A stretch of DNA of 64,000 nucleotides from Mycetocola zhujimingii (GTDB taxonomy: Bacteria; Actinomycetota; Actinomycetes; Actinomycetales; Microbacteriaceae): positions 1,674,001 to 1,738,000 of the forward strand of contig NZ_CP026949.1 in the NCBI RefSeq assembly GCF_003065425.1, given 5' to 3'. This document shows, piece after piece, positions 1 through 8,972 of the stretch. Made by a program: the position numbers and the translations under genes. Under the pieces are notes generated by a model, which was not told where the DNA came from, ran no database searches, and saw nothing but the letters and a program-made list of their open reading frames with translations. Positions within the stretch are counted from its first letter, which is position 1; the number at the start of each line of letters is the position of its first letter.

Positions 1-1155
1 GAATTCGCTCTCTTCGGTCTCCTGGATCATGTCTTCGATGCCGTTCACCACGGGAACCGCACCCGTTTCGATGAAGGCGGCAACCTCATCGTCGTTGGAG
101 AGCGACTCGGCGAAGTATTTCTTCGCGGTCTCCTTCTCCTCATCGGATGCTTTCGACGAGATGGAGAGGAAGTTGGAGGGGTTCCCGACAGCATTCTTCG
201 GGTCGCCGAGTCCGCCCTCAACGGCCGGGAAAGGCACCCAGCCGAGCTTGCCGTCCTGAACGAAGCTGCCGCCGTCGTTCTTCATGCCGCCGTAGGTCCA
301 GGAGCCATGCAGCATCATCGCCGCCTTGCCGGTATAGAGGAGGGCCTGGTCGGCGTTGCTGTCGGCGGTGATCGAGTTGAAGCCCTTGATGAATCCGTCG
401 GCCTTCACGAGCTCCTGGATCTTGGTGAGCGCATCGATGGCTGCCGGGTGCGACCAGGCGTCCGGCTTGCCCTCGAAGATGTCGGTGAACACCTGAGGCC
501 CACCCACGCGATCGAACATGTACTGAAGCCACATCATTGACGTCCAGCGTGACTGGCCACCGAGCGAGAATGGAGCGATGCCGCGTTCGTTGAACGTCGT
601 GACGAGGCTCATCACATCCGACCAGGTCTGGGGAGGTTCGGCTCCGGCCTGCTCGAAGAGTTCCTTGTTGTAGAAGAAAATAATGGGCTGGACCGTCTGG
701 ATCGGAATGGCGTAAATCTTGCCGTCGATCGTTCCCGCACCGAAAGCGCCGGCAAACAGGCGCTCCTTGACCTCGGGGTTCTCCTCGAACCAGCTGGTCA
801 GGTCGTCCACCTGGCCGCCGTCGACGTATGACTTGAGCGTTCCGCCGCCCCAGCCGTAGATCATCGTCGGTGCCTGCCCGGCGCCGATGGCCGTCTTAAT
901 CTTGGTTTTGTACGCGTCGTTCTGGAAGAACGTGAGTCCGAGCGGAGTCTTGGGGTTCGCCTTGTTGAAGGCGTCCACCGAGTTCTTGCGGATGGTTTCG
1001 TTCGGATCGCCCGAGAGTGCCCAGAGCGATGCACCTCCCGCGGAGCCGCCGCCGGGGCCGGTGGTACCGCACGAGGTGAGACCCCATGTCAGCAGCGGGG
1101 CCGCGATCGCGAGCGAGATGAAGGTGCGGCGTGACGGTGTGGCCTTGGTTTCCAT
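1..1155 (-). CDS. ABC transporter extracellular sugar-binding lipoprotein (partial, C-terminus beyond window)
   Basis: The reading frame runs off the left window edge, so only about the first 385 residues are visible. The N-terminus METKATPSRRTF is followed by a hydrophobic signal segment and a lipobox ending LTSC (Cys29), so the mature protein should be membrane-anchored and capture substrate for an ABC importer. Typical family-1 binding-protein segments follow, including a NADQALLYTGKAAMML-like stretch and QAGAEPPQTW. I chose the ATG at 1155 because a GGAG lies 6-7 nt upstream; an in-frame ATG at 1167 lacks one. It is divergent from a LacI regulator, which suggests sugar-responsive control. 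The permease genes presumably lie to the left. The substrate cannot be read from sequence. Confidence 0.9.
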   Translation of the reverse strand, partial: METKATPSRRTFISLAIAAPLLTWGLTSCGTTGPGGGSAGGASLWALSGDPNETIRKNSVDAFNKANPKTPLGLTFFQNDAYKTKIKTAIGAGQAPTMIYGWGGGTLKSYVDGGQVDDLTSWFEENPEVKERLFAGAFGAGTIDGKIYAIPIQTVQPIIFFYNKELFEQAGAEPPQTWSDVMSLVTTFNERGIAPFSLGGQSRWTSMMWLQYMFDRVGGPQVFTDIFEGKPDAWSHPAAIDALTKIQELVKADGFIKGFNSITADSNADQALLYTGKAAMMLHGSWTYGGMKNDGGSFVQDGKLGWVPFPAVEGGLGDPKNAVGNPSNFLSISSKASDEEKETAKKYFAESLSNDDEVAAFIETGAVPVVNGIEDMIQETEESEF

Positions 1156-1213
1156 TTCTATCTCCATTGATAAATGAGGCAGTACCTGTCGGCGATGCCA
1201 CGTTCTTTCGACA

Positions 1214-1225
1214 TCTTTCGAAAGA
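1214..1225. promoter_or_regulatory. LacI-type operator candidate near the binding-protein gene
   Basis: A perfect 12-bp palindrome, TCTTTCGAAAGA, lies about 60 nt upstream of the binding-protein start. A central CG flanked by A/T-rich arms is the usual form of LacI-family operators, and a LacI gene is adjacent. The assignment is inferred from form and position only. Confidence 0.5.
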
Positions 1226-1328
1226 AATCGTGACTGTGCCCCCAAATGTAGCTACCGGCAACAAATAAAGTCAAGTACTCGCCGGCCTGTATTGCCCGGC
1301 GGGGCGGGCGTGGTGCAGACTGAACTTC

Positions 1329-1342
1329 CCGAAACATTTCGG
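1329..1342. promoter_or_regulatory. Second inverted repeat, upstream of the LacI gene
   Basis: CCGAAA-CA-TTTCGG is a perfect 6+2+6 inverted repeat ending 23 nt before the regulator's ATG. It shares the CGAAA/TTTCG half-site with the palindrome at 1214-1225, so it may allow autoregulation or looping between two operators. Confidence 0.4.
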
Positions 1343-1365
1343 CCCGCCGACGGCAAGGTACAGAC

Positions 1366-2406
1366 ATGACTTCACGATCCACGCCCGTTCTCGCGACGGT
1401 CGCTGAGCTGGCCGGAGTATCGGCGCCCACGGTGTCCAAAGTGATCAATGGCAGGGACGACGTCGCCGAGGCCACCCGGGTGCGGGTTCAGGCCGCCCTC
1501 GATCAGGTCGGATACCGCTCGCCCTCGCAACGCCGCATCCGTTCGACAGGACCGGCAATGGTCGATCTGGTGATCGGTGTGCACGATGGCGCCTATTCCA
1601 TGGAAGTACTTCGCGGCATCCTCGATTACGCCGTGACGGTCGACGTTGACGTCGTCGTGAGCAGCCACACCCCGAACAAGCTCTCGCGGGTCGACCACGA
1701 GGAGTGGGCGCAGCGGATGAAGGAGTCGGGTCGCACCGGCATCATCTTTGTGACCTCGCAGGTGTCCAGCGATCAGGTCCGCGCCTTCAGTCAGAGGGGC
1801 ATCGCCGTCGTGGTCATCGATCCGCTCAACCCTCCCCCGCCGGGCGGGTATGCGAGCGTCGGCGCCACGAACTGGGCAGGGGGCAAGGCCGCGACCGAGC
1901 ACCTGCTCTCACTGGGCCACGAACGTGTCGCGTTCCTGGGCGGGCCGGTGGCTGCCGAGTGCAGCATCGCCCGGCTGCACGGTTATCTCGCAGCGCTGAT
2001 GAGCCGCGGGATCGCCTCGCGCGCCGACTACGTCTTCGACGGTGGGTTCAACAGGGAGACGGGAGTCGCAGCGACGCGTGCTGTCCTCGACCTCGCCGAG
2101 CCACCAACAGCGATCTTTGCCGCGAGCGACACGATCGCGCTCGGAGTGCTCGAGGTGGCGCGGGAACGGGGACTGCGGGTACCGGACGACCTCAGCCTCG
2201 TCGGCTTCGACAGCACCCCACTCGCTGAGCAGACGCTCCCCCGGCTGACGTCGGTGGCCCAGCCGCTCCAGGAGATGGGTCGTGCTGCTCTTCGCGGTGT
2301 TCTGCGGCTCGCACGCGGCGAGCAGCTCGACTCTGCGCACACCGAACTCGCCACCGAACTCGTCGTTCGGGATTCGACGGCCCGCTTGATCAGCACGCGC
2401 TCCTGA
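1366..2406 (+). CDS. LacI-family transcriptional regulator
   Basis: This 346-residue protein begins with a LacI helix-turn-helix (VAELAGVSAPTVSKVINGRDDV, about residues 10-32) and a hinge helix, followed by a periplasmic-binding-protein-like ligand domain with the family's ASDTIALGVLE and DDLSLVGFD segments near the C-terminus. It probably represses or activates the divergent sugar-transport gene in response to a sugar. The ATG start has only a weak AAGG ribosome-binding site. Two palindromes in the 210-bp divergent region are likely binding sites. Confidence 0.93.
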   Translation: MTSRSTPVLATVAELAGVSAPTVSKVINGRDDVAEATRVRVQAALDQVGYRSPSQRRIRSTGPAMVDLVIGVHDGAYSMEVLRGILDYAVTVDVDVVVSSHTPNKLSRVDHEEWAQRMKESGRTGIIFVTSQVSSDQVRAFSQRGIAVVVIDPLNPPPPGGYASVGATNWAGGKAATEHLLSLGHERVAFLGGPVAAECSIARLHGYLAALMSRGIASRADYVFDGGFNRETGVAATRAVLDLAEPPTAIFAASDTIALGVLEVARERGLRVPDDLSLVGFDSTPLAEQTLPRLTSVAQPLQEMGRAALRGVLRLARGEQLDSAHTELATELVVRDSTARLISTRS

Positions 2407-2424
2407 CCAGCGCGATACCCAGGG

Positions 2425-3030
2425 CTATCGACCCAGGCGCACGCCTGAACTCTTCAGCTCAAGATGGGCGAGTGCGCGCACAACGCCCTCGTCACCGCGT
2501 CTCCACGCGCCCATTGCGTCCGGATGAATTTTCGCAAGACTCGACATATCCTGAGTCGCGAGGGCACGCAGGGCGAGAAGATCAATGCCGGTGCCCGACG
2601 TCGACACAGCCCTGGCCTGCCTGGCCCTCCATACGAATCGGGCCCGAGGAATCAGCCACAGCATGACGATCACGATGATCGGCAGAGCGGCGACTCCGAC
2701 ACCGAGGCCCGTGGCAAGTTGGCCGACCGCAACCTGCTGGCTCTGCCCCGCCGCCTCGAGAGCTCCGCCGGCTCCGCTCGCGCCGTCAAAGGGCGCTCTG
2801 ATCTCGCGGCCGATCAGCGGAACGCCTCCCAGAGTGTCGCCGGCTTCGGTCATGGCTTCTTCGAAGCTTGCGCCCGCGTCCTCCATCTGCTCCCCGAAGG
2901 AAGCGAGATTTGCGATGACCGCATAAACGGTAGTTCCGAGCCAGACCGAGACAGTTATCAGGACGAGGGCGAGCACATCGCCGATGATTTGGCGTGCCTT
3001 GCGGGCACCGAAGTCGGAATACAGAGTCAT
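2425..3030 (-). CDS. Uncharacterised two-helix membrane protein
   Basis: This 201-residue protein starts MTLYSDFGARKARQ. It has one membrane helix near residues 17-42 and a second near 100-128 (ALPIIVIVMLWLIP), separated by an acidic, Gly/Ala-rich loop. The cytoplasmic tail after the second helix carries a helical segment with ALRALATQD and ends in a basic stretch. The ATG at 3030 has a GAGG 5 nt upstream, so the longer upstream extension is rejected. No family is recognised. It is convergent with the LacI gene. Confidence 0.75.
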   Translation of the reverse strand: MTLYSDFGARKARQIIGDVLALVLITVSVWLGTTVYAVIANLASFGEQMEDAGASFEEAMTEAGDTLGGVPLIGREIRAPFDGASGAGGALEAAGQSQQVAVGQLATGLGVGVAALPIIVIVMLWLIPRARFVWRARQARAVSTSGTGIDLLALRALATQDMSSLAKIHPDAMGAWRRGDEGVVRALAHLELKSSGVRLGR

Positions 3031-3088
3031 AACCTCATGATGGCAGCGGCACGACCTCCGGGCTGACTCCGGGGCGCGCTCGAAAAAG

Positions 3089-3817
3089 CTAATACGCCGA
3101 AGTAGGGCGAACTTCGAATTCGTAGCCGTCCGGATCGCGGAGAACCGTCTCACCCGTCCGGCCAACGCTGTGACCCGATGCGCCGAGGTCCAGCAGCCTC
3201 CGTACCTCGTGATCGAGCTCATTACCCGGGACGGTAAGCACGAAGTACTGGCGAGCTCGCGCGGCATCCGGCATCACGCTTTCACCGTTCCACGCGATCT
3301 TTGTTCCACCGGCAGGCGACTGGATGGCGGTCTCTCCGCCTTCATCCCACACGAGAGGCCAGGCAAGAACGTTGCTCCAAAACAGTCCAACGGTTCGCGT
3401 GCCCTCGCACGTCACCTCCGCCAGCGGACCACACCCGGCCAGGTAAGCATTCCGGTCCTCGATCACACAGAATTCGTCTCCAGCAACATCGGCCATCCCC
3501 GCGTAGCTGTTCTCCGGTATCCGTCCGCTGCCGAGAAGCCGCGCCCCGAATCCCAGGCACATCGCAATCGTGCCGCTCTGGTCGAGGGGCCCATCGGCCA
3601 GATGGAGGTGAAGGCGATTATTTGTGTTTTCCGCATGAGGAGGGCCGGAGGTGAACCGGATACCGACCTGCCCTGCCTCTCCCCTCAGAAAGCTCTCCCC
3701 GCCATCGCTCTCAACCGGACGGTTCAAAACAGCGCCCCAGAAGTCTGCATCCCGGTGGGGATTCTCCGACCGGAACGCAACCGACTGCAACGTAATGGGC
3801 ACACCAGAAGTCAACAC
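3089..3817 (-). CDS. VOC-family protein (glyoxalase/bleomycin-resistance fold), two modules
   Basis: The roughly 240-residue protein has two vicinal-oxygen-chelate modules. The first contains the FRSENPHRDADFWGAVL opening and an LHLHLADG strand; the second contains GLFWSNVLAWPLVW and ends with ETVLRDPDGYEFEV. Such actinobacterial proteins are usually annotated as glyoxalase-like without a known substrate. I prefer the GTG at 3817, which has a GGGGA ribosome-binding site about 5 nt upstream; a GTG at 3838 would add seven residues. It is probably cytosolic. The 36-nt gap to the polymerase gene upstream means they could be cotranscribed. Confidence 0.85.
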   Translation of the reverse strand: MLTSGVPITLQSVAFRSENPHRDADFWGAVLNRPVESDGGESFLRGEAGQVGIRFTSGPPHAENTNNRLHLHLADGPLDQSGTIAMCLGFGARLLGSGRIPENSYAGMADVAGDEFCVIEDRNAYLAGCGPLAEVTCEGTRTVGLFWSNVLAWPLVWDEGGETAIQSPAGGTKIAWNGESVMPDAARARQYFVLTVPGNELDHEVRRLLDLGASGHSVGRTGETVLRDPDGYEFEVRPTSAY

Positions 3818-3874
3818 CTGTTCCCCGCCAGAAGCCACTAATCCCGCGACGGCACCCGGAGTTAGTCCCGTCGC

Positions 3875-4954
3875 TTACCAACCGCTCCGCGTCGGCGTGT
3901 GGCGTTGCCTCGACTCGAGAGGCATCGGCATCTCGGCTCGGAATCCGAGAAGCCGAATGGGGCGATCAGCTTCGATCCTGCCCACGAGTTCCATCGTGCG
4001 GGCCAGGACCACTTCACGATCCGTCGTCTCAGGGATCTTCTTCGTGAAGATTTTCGTCATGAACGGCGCGTATCGAACCTTCAGGGTGATGCCGACGACC
4101 GGCCGGCCCTCGGCGTGAACGTCCCGCAGCACGCGATCGACCATCTCCCGCACCCCCGCTTCTACGTCAGCGCGAGACGTGAGGTCCTGCTGATAGGTCG
4201 TCTCCCGACTGTGACCACGCGCCACCCAGGGTGTGTCATCGACCTCGCGGGCACCATCACCACGACCGAGCTGCCGATACCAAGGGCCCATCTTCGGGCC
4301 GAACTCAGTGATGAGCTCCGCGGGTTCGGCGGCGGCCAACTCGGCAACGGTGGAGATACCCAGCCCGGCGAGGCGACGGGAGACCTTCGAGCCGACACCC
4401 CAGAGGTCGATGGTTGGGCGTGCACCCATGACCTCGAGCCAGTTGTCGGCCGTCAGCCGGAAGACGCCGCGGGGTTTGCCGAAGCCGGTGGCAACCTTCG
4501 CCCGAACAAGCGTGTCGCCGACGCCAACGCTGCAGTGCAACTGCGTCCGGTCGAGTACGGCACGCTGGATAGTTCTGGCATAGGACTCGGGGTCATCAGT
4601 GGCGATCCCGACGAAAGCCTCATCCCAGCCGAGCACCTGCACCACTGCACCCGGTTGCTCCTTCAGGGTCGCCATCACCTCGTGCGATGCGGCGTTATAC
4701 GTTTCCGCGTCGACGGGCAGGATGACGGCATCCGGCACCTTCCTGGCCGCGATCCGAAGCGGCATCCCCGAACCGACACCGAACTCGCGTGCCTCGTAGG
4801 ACGCCGTCGAGACGACGGCGCGCTCGGTCGGATCGCCTCGTCCGCCGACGATCACCGGCTTACCGGCCAGCTCGGGATGACGAAGCACTTCAACGGCCGC
4901 GATGAACTGGTCGAGGTCGACATGTAACACCCACGGGGTGTCTGCTGCACTCAT
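3875..4954 (-). CDS. dinB: DinB2-type Y-family DNA polymerase (DNA polymerase IV family)
   Basis: This 359-residue translesion polymerase carries the catalytic acidic residues in VDLDQFIAAVE (Asp13) and GWDEAF (Asp111, Glu112), with the helix-hairpin-helix LWGVGSKVSRRL near residue 185. The residue at the steric-gate position, normally Phe or Tyr, is Ile18. This matches the mycobacterial DinB2 branch, where Leu at this position lets the enzyme insert ribonucleotides. No clear C-terminal clamp-binding motif is visible. The ATG has GGGGTGG just upstream. It follows the PspA gene by 33 nt and is probably in the same operon. Confidence 0.92.
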   Translation of the reverse strand: MSAADTPWVLHVDLDQFIAAVEVLRHPELAGKPVIVGGRGDPTERAVVSTASYEAREFGVGSGMPLRIAARKVPDAVILPVDAETYNAASHEVMATLKEQPGAVVQVLGWDEAFVGIATDDPESYARTIQRAVLDRTQLHCSVGVGDTLVRAKVATGFGKPRGVFRLTADNWLEVMGARPTIDLWGVGSKVSRRLAGLGISTVAELAAAEPAELITEFGPKMGPWYRQLGRGDGAREVDDTPWVARGHSRETTYQQDLTSRADVEAGVREMVDRVLRDVHAEGRPVVGITLKVRYAPFMTKIFTKKIPETTDREVVLARTMELVGRIEADRPIRLLGFRAEMPMPLESRQRHTPTRSGW

Positions 4955-4987
4955 CCGACCACCCCTGTGCTCGAGCGCGCGCGAGCC

Positions 4988-5767
4988 TCAGCGCGCGCCC
5001 GGCTCGCCGCCGATGCTCAACCAGGCGTCGGGCCCGTCAGCCTGTGGCGAGCCCGCCAGTTCCGCATCGCCGGAACCAGCGCTCTTCATCGAGCGCAGTT
5101 GCTGCTCCACCTCCGCGTCGAGCGCGACCGAGGCCAGGGCGCGTTCGAGGTCAGCGTCGGGCGCCGCGGTGAGATCACCGAGCGCGCCGCTCGACAACAG
5201 TTCGTCCGTCGCCGCTGCCCGCGCGCGCATCTGGGCGACGCGGTCGCGTGCCCGATCCAGGCTCTCGCCCACGTCGCTCATTTGCGAGCCGACGCCACCC
5301 AACGTCTCGTTCACCCTGACCTGGGCCTCGGAGGCGGTGTAGGTGGCCTTGATCGTTTCCTTCTCGATCCGGAAAGCGGCGACGCGCTCCGCGAGCCGTC
5401 GCTCCTTGTCTTGCAAGCCCGCCGTCTGTCGCTGCAGCGCGGTGAACTGCGTGCGGATGGACGCGACCTGGCCCTCGAGGAACACTCGCCGTTCCAACGC
5501 AATGCGGGCGAGGTCTTCCCGACCATGACCCATCGCCTCCTGCGCCTGGCGCGTCAACCGACTGTGGCGCGTGCCCATCTCCTGCCCCTGGAGCTCGATC
5601 CGCTTCTTCGCGGTCGCTACCTCGGCGAGGCCCTGCCGCACCTGTTGCAGCATCCTGACCAGCTGGTCGTAGCTCTCGTCAAGCACATCACGCGGGTCCT
5701 CGAGCTTGTCGAGGCCCTTGGAGGCTTTGCTCCGAAGGATGTTGCGTATCCGCGATGTGTTGCTCAT
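4988..5767 (-). CDS. pspA: PspA/IM30-family membrane-stress protein
   Basis: This 259-residue, highly charged protein is predicted to be helical and coiled-coil over about residues 25-215. It starts with the family's RIRNILRSKASKGLDKLEDP amphipathic region and the YDQLVRMLQQVRQGLAEVATAKKRIE segment. PspA/IM30 proteins bind the inner leaflet of stressed membranes and assemble into ESCRT-III-like rods. Its start overlaps the upstream gene's stop by ATGA, indicating translational coupling. The C-terminal 40 residues are low-complexity and Gly/Ala-rich. Confidence 0.85.
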   Translation of the reverse strand: MSNTSRIRNILRSKASKGLDKLEDPRDVLDESYDQLVRMLQQVRQGLAEVATAKKRIELQGQEMGTRHSRLTRQAQEAMGHGREDLARIALERRVFLEGQVASIRTQFTALQRQTAGLQDKERRLAERVAAFRIEKETIKATYTASEAQVRVNETLGGVGSQMSDVGESLDRARDRVAQMRARAAATDELLSSGALGDLTAAPDADLERALASVALDAEVEQQLRSMKSAGSGDAELAGSPQADGPDAWLSIGGEPGAR

Positions 5768-6387
5768 GGCTGGTTTCCTCGCTCACCGTTTGAGGTGCGG
5801 TTCGTTTGCTGGTGTTCAAGCGTTTCGTACAGCCTGCCCTGCACATTGAGTTCGTGCAGTTCGTCCAGGCCGGCACGCACGGCCGTGATCTCTCGTTCGA
5901 CGTCGGAGCGCAGTGCCGTCAGGCTGTCGTCTGAGATGCCGCCAAGACCCGATGCGACAGCGGAGCGAAGCCGGCGAACGAGGCCGGTCACGTCGTCGAC
6001 CCGTGCCTGCGCGGTTGCCAGGGCTTCGTCCAGCACGACGCGGTCGTTCTCGCTCTCGAGGAGGCGCAACTGCGACTCCAGGCCCGCACTCTCAAGCTCG
6101 AGACGCCGAAAGAGCCGAGGAAGTTCGCCGCGTGGGCCATCACTGCGCGTCGCCAAATCCATCGCGGCCCGTCCGCTGTCCAGCGTCTCTTTCAGTTGCA
6201 CACGGAGTTTCAGGACCTCGCGTTGTCTGCCCCGGCTCAGCCGCGACCGCACCCGCAGCGCGGCACCGTTGAGGGCGAGGTTCCGCCTTACCCGGCGGTA
6301 AAACGCCCGGATCGCGACGACGACTGCGACATTGGCGGCGACGATGGCGGATGCGAGGCTGATCAGGATCCAGGCGAGCTCGCTCAC
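5764..6387 (-). CDS. Single-pass membrane protein with coiled coil, coupled to PspA
   Basis: The protein has one N-terminal membrane helix (WILISLASAIVAANVAVVVA) followed by about 170 residues of predicted coiled coil rich in Leu, Arg and Glu. The GTG at 6387 (VSELAW...) is preferred because it sits directly before the helix and follows a GGGA; longer starts add a basic tail without support. The stop overlaps the PspA start by four bases, so the two are probably made together, and this protein may anchor or partner PspA at the membrane (inference). No named family is recognised. Confidence 0.72.
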   Translation of the reverse strand: MSELAWILISLASAIVAANVAVVVAIRAFYRRVRRNLALNGAALRVRSRLSRGRQREVLKLRVQLKETLDSGRAAMDLATRSDGPRGELPRLFRRLELESAGLESQLRLLESENDRVVLDEALATAQARVDDVTGLVRRLRSAVASGLGGISDDSLTALRSDVEREITAVRAGLDELHELNVQGRLYETLEHQQTNRTSNGERGNQP

Positions 6388-6628
6388 GACGGCATCCCGA
6401 CACTCACGGATCCGCCTGAGCCGCAGCCTCCGCGGGTGCACCCGCGCGGGGTCATCGACCTGTCCAGATTCGCGTGTTGACCTTCACCGGATCGCCTTCA
6501 CCAAGCATCGTCGTGATGCCGGATCACACCACGTATCACCGGCAAGGCTACCCTCCTCTGCCCGCGGCTTCCAGAGCGTCCGCCAAGTAGCGCTGGTGGT
6601 GAGGTCCCCGCGGCCCGCGTCGAAAACG

Positions 6629-6799
6629 CTAAGCGGGGTGTTCGCTGTGATCCTCGACATCGGGTGTCGCCCGGAGCACGTCAGCGATCTCTTCCTCTGG
6701 CCGCGGCGCGATGGTCTCATCAGCCTCGAGTTCCGGAATTGCTGACTCGTCGGGCGCGGGAATGTGCTGGTGAGCGGTGTTGTCACTGGGGTCAGTCAC
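6629..6799 (-). CDS. Small acidic hypothetical protein
   Basis: The 56-residue product MTDPSDNTAHQH... is strongly acidic (many Glu/Asp, Pro-rich) with no membrane segment or cysteine. The GTG at 6799 has AGGA six bases upstream; an ATG at 6820 adds seven residues with no good ribosome-binding site. Function unknown. It is divergent from the EamA transporter. Confidence 0.55.
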   Translation of the reverse strand: MTDPSDNTAHQHIPAPDESAIPELEADETIAPRPEEEIADVLRATPDVEDHSEHPA

Positions 6800-6928
6800 G
6801 GCGAATCCTTCGGTCGGCATGGCTCACAGTGTACGACAGAGCGGTGACCGACCCCGGCCAGTCCGAGGCTCTCTTCGACCTCTACCGGCCTGACCTTTCG
6901 CCCCCTTTCGGCACCATAAAGTGGAACC

Positions 6929-7873
6929 ATGCTGCTCATTCCACGAAGGCGCCTGCTTTCGAAGCCCGAACTGGCGCTTGTCCTGATCACCGTGGTCTGG
7001 GGAGCGACGTTCCTGGTGGTGCACATCGCCGTCCAGTACAGCGGGCCGTGGTTCTTCGTCGGGATGCGGTTCCTCGCCGCTGGCATCATCAGCGCGGTCA
7101 TCTTCGCGAAAGCCCTCTCGGGCTTGACCTGGAAAGAGATCGGCGCGGGGTCGGCGATCGGCGTCATGATCTACCTCGGCTACGGACTGCAGACTGTCGG
7201 CCTGCAGTCCATCAGCAGCAGTACCTCCGCCTTCATCACGGCTCTCTACGTGCCGCTCGTTCCGATCCTTCAGTGGATGGTGTTCCGGAAGGCACCTCAA
7301 CTGCTCACGTGGATCGGCGTCGCACTTGCGTTCATCGGTCTGATCCTGCTGGCTGATCCGGGGAGCGTCGGATTCACGTTTGGTGCCGGTGAGATCGTGA
7401 CGCTCGTCAGTACATTGCCGATCGCGCTGGAGATAATCCTGATCAGCGTGTTCGCCGGCAAGGTACATCTCGGCCGGGTAACCGTCGTCCAGTTACTCGT
7501 CGCCGGGCTTCTCGCGCTCGCCACGATGCCGGTCGTCGGTGAACAGGTGCCGGAGTTCTCCTGGGTCTGGCTCGGGGCCGCTGTGGCGCTGGGGGCCGCG
7601 AGTTGCATCATTCAGCTCACCATGAACTGGGCGCAGCGGTCGGTGTCGCCAACCCGCGCGACGATTATTTACGCGGCCGAGCCGGTGTGGGCAGGAATCA
7701 TCGGCCGGTTAGCGGGCGACCGGCTTCCCGCCATCGCGATTCTCGGCGCTGTGTTTATCGTTGCCGGTGCGGTGGTGAGCGAACTCAACCCGCGTAAGCG
7801 GGCCGCCGTCGGCAACACCGAAACCGCGGTCGCTCCCGACGACGAGCCGGAGCCGGCGCTCGAGGACCGGTAG
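6929..7873 (+). CDS. DMT-superfamily transporter (two EamA domains)
   Basis: This 314-residue integral membrane protein has ten predicted helices arranged as two EamA repeats. The first opens with LALVLITVVWGATFLVV, and the second ends with the conserved PVWAGIIGRL-IAILGAVFIVAGAVVSE stretch. Family members export or import small metabolites (for example amino acids), but the substrate cannot be predicted. The acidic C-terminal tail of about 30 residues is cytoplasmic. The ATG start follows a promoter-like gap of about 110 nt. Confidence 0.9.
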   Translation: MLLIPRRRLLSKPELALVLITVVWGATFLVVHIAVQYSGPWFFVGMRFLAAGIISAVIFAKALSGLTWKEIGAGSAIGVMIYLGYGLQTVGLQSISSSTSAFITALYVPLVPILQWMVFRKAPQLLTWIGVALAFIGLILLADPGSVGFTFGAGEIVTLVSTLPIALEIILISVFAGKVHLGRVTVVQLLVAGLLALATMPVVGEQVPEFSWVWLGAAVALGAASCIIQLTMNWAQRSVSPTRATIIYAAEPVWAGIIGRLAGDRLPAIAILGAVFIVAGAVVSELNPRKRAAVGNTETAVAPDDEPEPALEDR

Positions 7874-7899
7874 CGCGCCGGATAGAGAAGGACCGTGAC

Positions 7900-8133
7900 G
7901 TGAGGAATGCAACGAACCTTTCGGAGAGAAGGAAGCTCGTCCGCAACGCGCAGCTGAGCACCGGGTGGGCACTTCTTCTACTGGCGTTCGCCATCACCGT
8001 CTTCTCCCTCCAGCCGAAGTCATACGTGATGCCGATTCTGATCCTGTTGGCCTGGGTCGCCGTTGGAATTGCCTTGGCGATTCAGCGTCGCCGCCTCATC
8101 AAAGAACTGAAGACGGTGGATTCAAAGCGATAG
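7900..8133 (+). CDS. Small two-helix membrane protein
   Basis: The 77-residue product has a basic N-terminus and two hydrophobic segments (WALLLLAFAITVF and VMPILILLAWVAVGIALAI), then a basic tail. The GTG start has AAGGA about 8 nt upstream. It lies 26 nt after the transporter and is probably cotranscribed. Function unknown. Confidence 0.65.
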   Translation: MRNATNLSERRKLVRNAQLSTGWALLLLAFAITVFSLQPKSYVMPILILLAWVAVGIALAIQRRRLIKELKTVDSKR

Positions 8134-8164
8134 GTCACGGTCGAGGCGAACGCCGAACCCGCGG

Positions 8165-8809
8165 TTAATCTAGACGGCGACGGAAACGAGTGAGCCACCG
8201 CACAAAACCACCGAGCGCGTCGATGAGCTTTATCAACAACGGCTCGGTTCTCTCTGGCACAAACTTCAGCCCGGCGATGGACGCTGTGACCAGGCCGCCG
8301 AGCGCCCCGAACCCCCACATGAGAATGGGGCCTTCGGGGGTCTCGGTCCAGTCGTCGGGTGTACCGGCAACGATGATGTGGCTGGGGTTCTCGGGATCCT
8401 GTACAACGTCCACCATGAGCCCAGGGTGTGGATCCCGAATCAACACCCCGTAGTCAACTTCTGTCTCCTCGCCACGAAAGTCCACGTAATACCTATCGCT
8501 CAGCCGACGGCCGCCCGGCACCAGCTCGACGAACGTTGACGGCTCCCGTGGCTGCGTCTCGACGAGTTCCGCGGCGTGCCGGAACTCCGCCTGCCCGCCG
8601 AGACCGATGGCCGCGATGAACCCCACCACCAGGGCCACAGTCGCCACTGTGAGGACATCGCGCACGGGCAGAGGCCACGAGCTGACCCGCTCCCAACGAG
8701 CGTCTTTGCGGGATTCGTTCCGTGAACGCGCTCGCGCCGTCCGTCCCAACAGACGTTCCCACCAGCTGCAGGGTTCGTGGCGACCAGAGGCGCTGCCTTT
8801 GCGACTCAC
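8165..8809 (-). CDS. DUF3592-like membrane protein
   Basis: The 214-residue protein has a long basic N-terminus, a membrane helix near residues 50-72, an extracytoplasmic beta-rich region with a YYVDFRGEETEVDYGV segment resembling DUF3592, and a second helix around residues 165-185. The GTG start is preceded by AAGGAGA four bases away. It is convergent with the preceding small membrane gene. The family assignment is tentative and the function is unknown. Confidence 0.72.
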   Translation of the reverse strand: MSRKGSASGRHEPCSWWERLLGRTARARSRNESRKDARWERVSSWPLPVRDVLTVATVALVVGFIAAIGLGGQAEFRHAAELVETQPREPSTFVELVPGGRRLSDRYYVDFRGEETEVDYGVLIRDPHPGLMVDVVQDPENPSHIIVAGTPDDWTETPEGPILMWGFGALGGLVTASIAGLKFVPERTEPLLIKLIDALGGFVRWLTRFRRRLD

Positions 8810-8972
8810 CTGTCTCCTTTTCGGACGCCGTGCGATGACTCAGATCCTATGGTGAAGGCACAGTACGGGTGCGGCCCTTGCCCACCACTGGGGGCGTTCC
8901 GACGGCTTTGAAGTCGCTCACTCAGGACACAGGACCCTTACGCCGCCGAGTAGCGCGGTTTACTCTCCCGGC

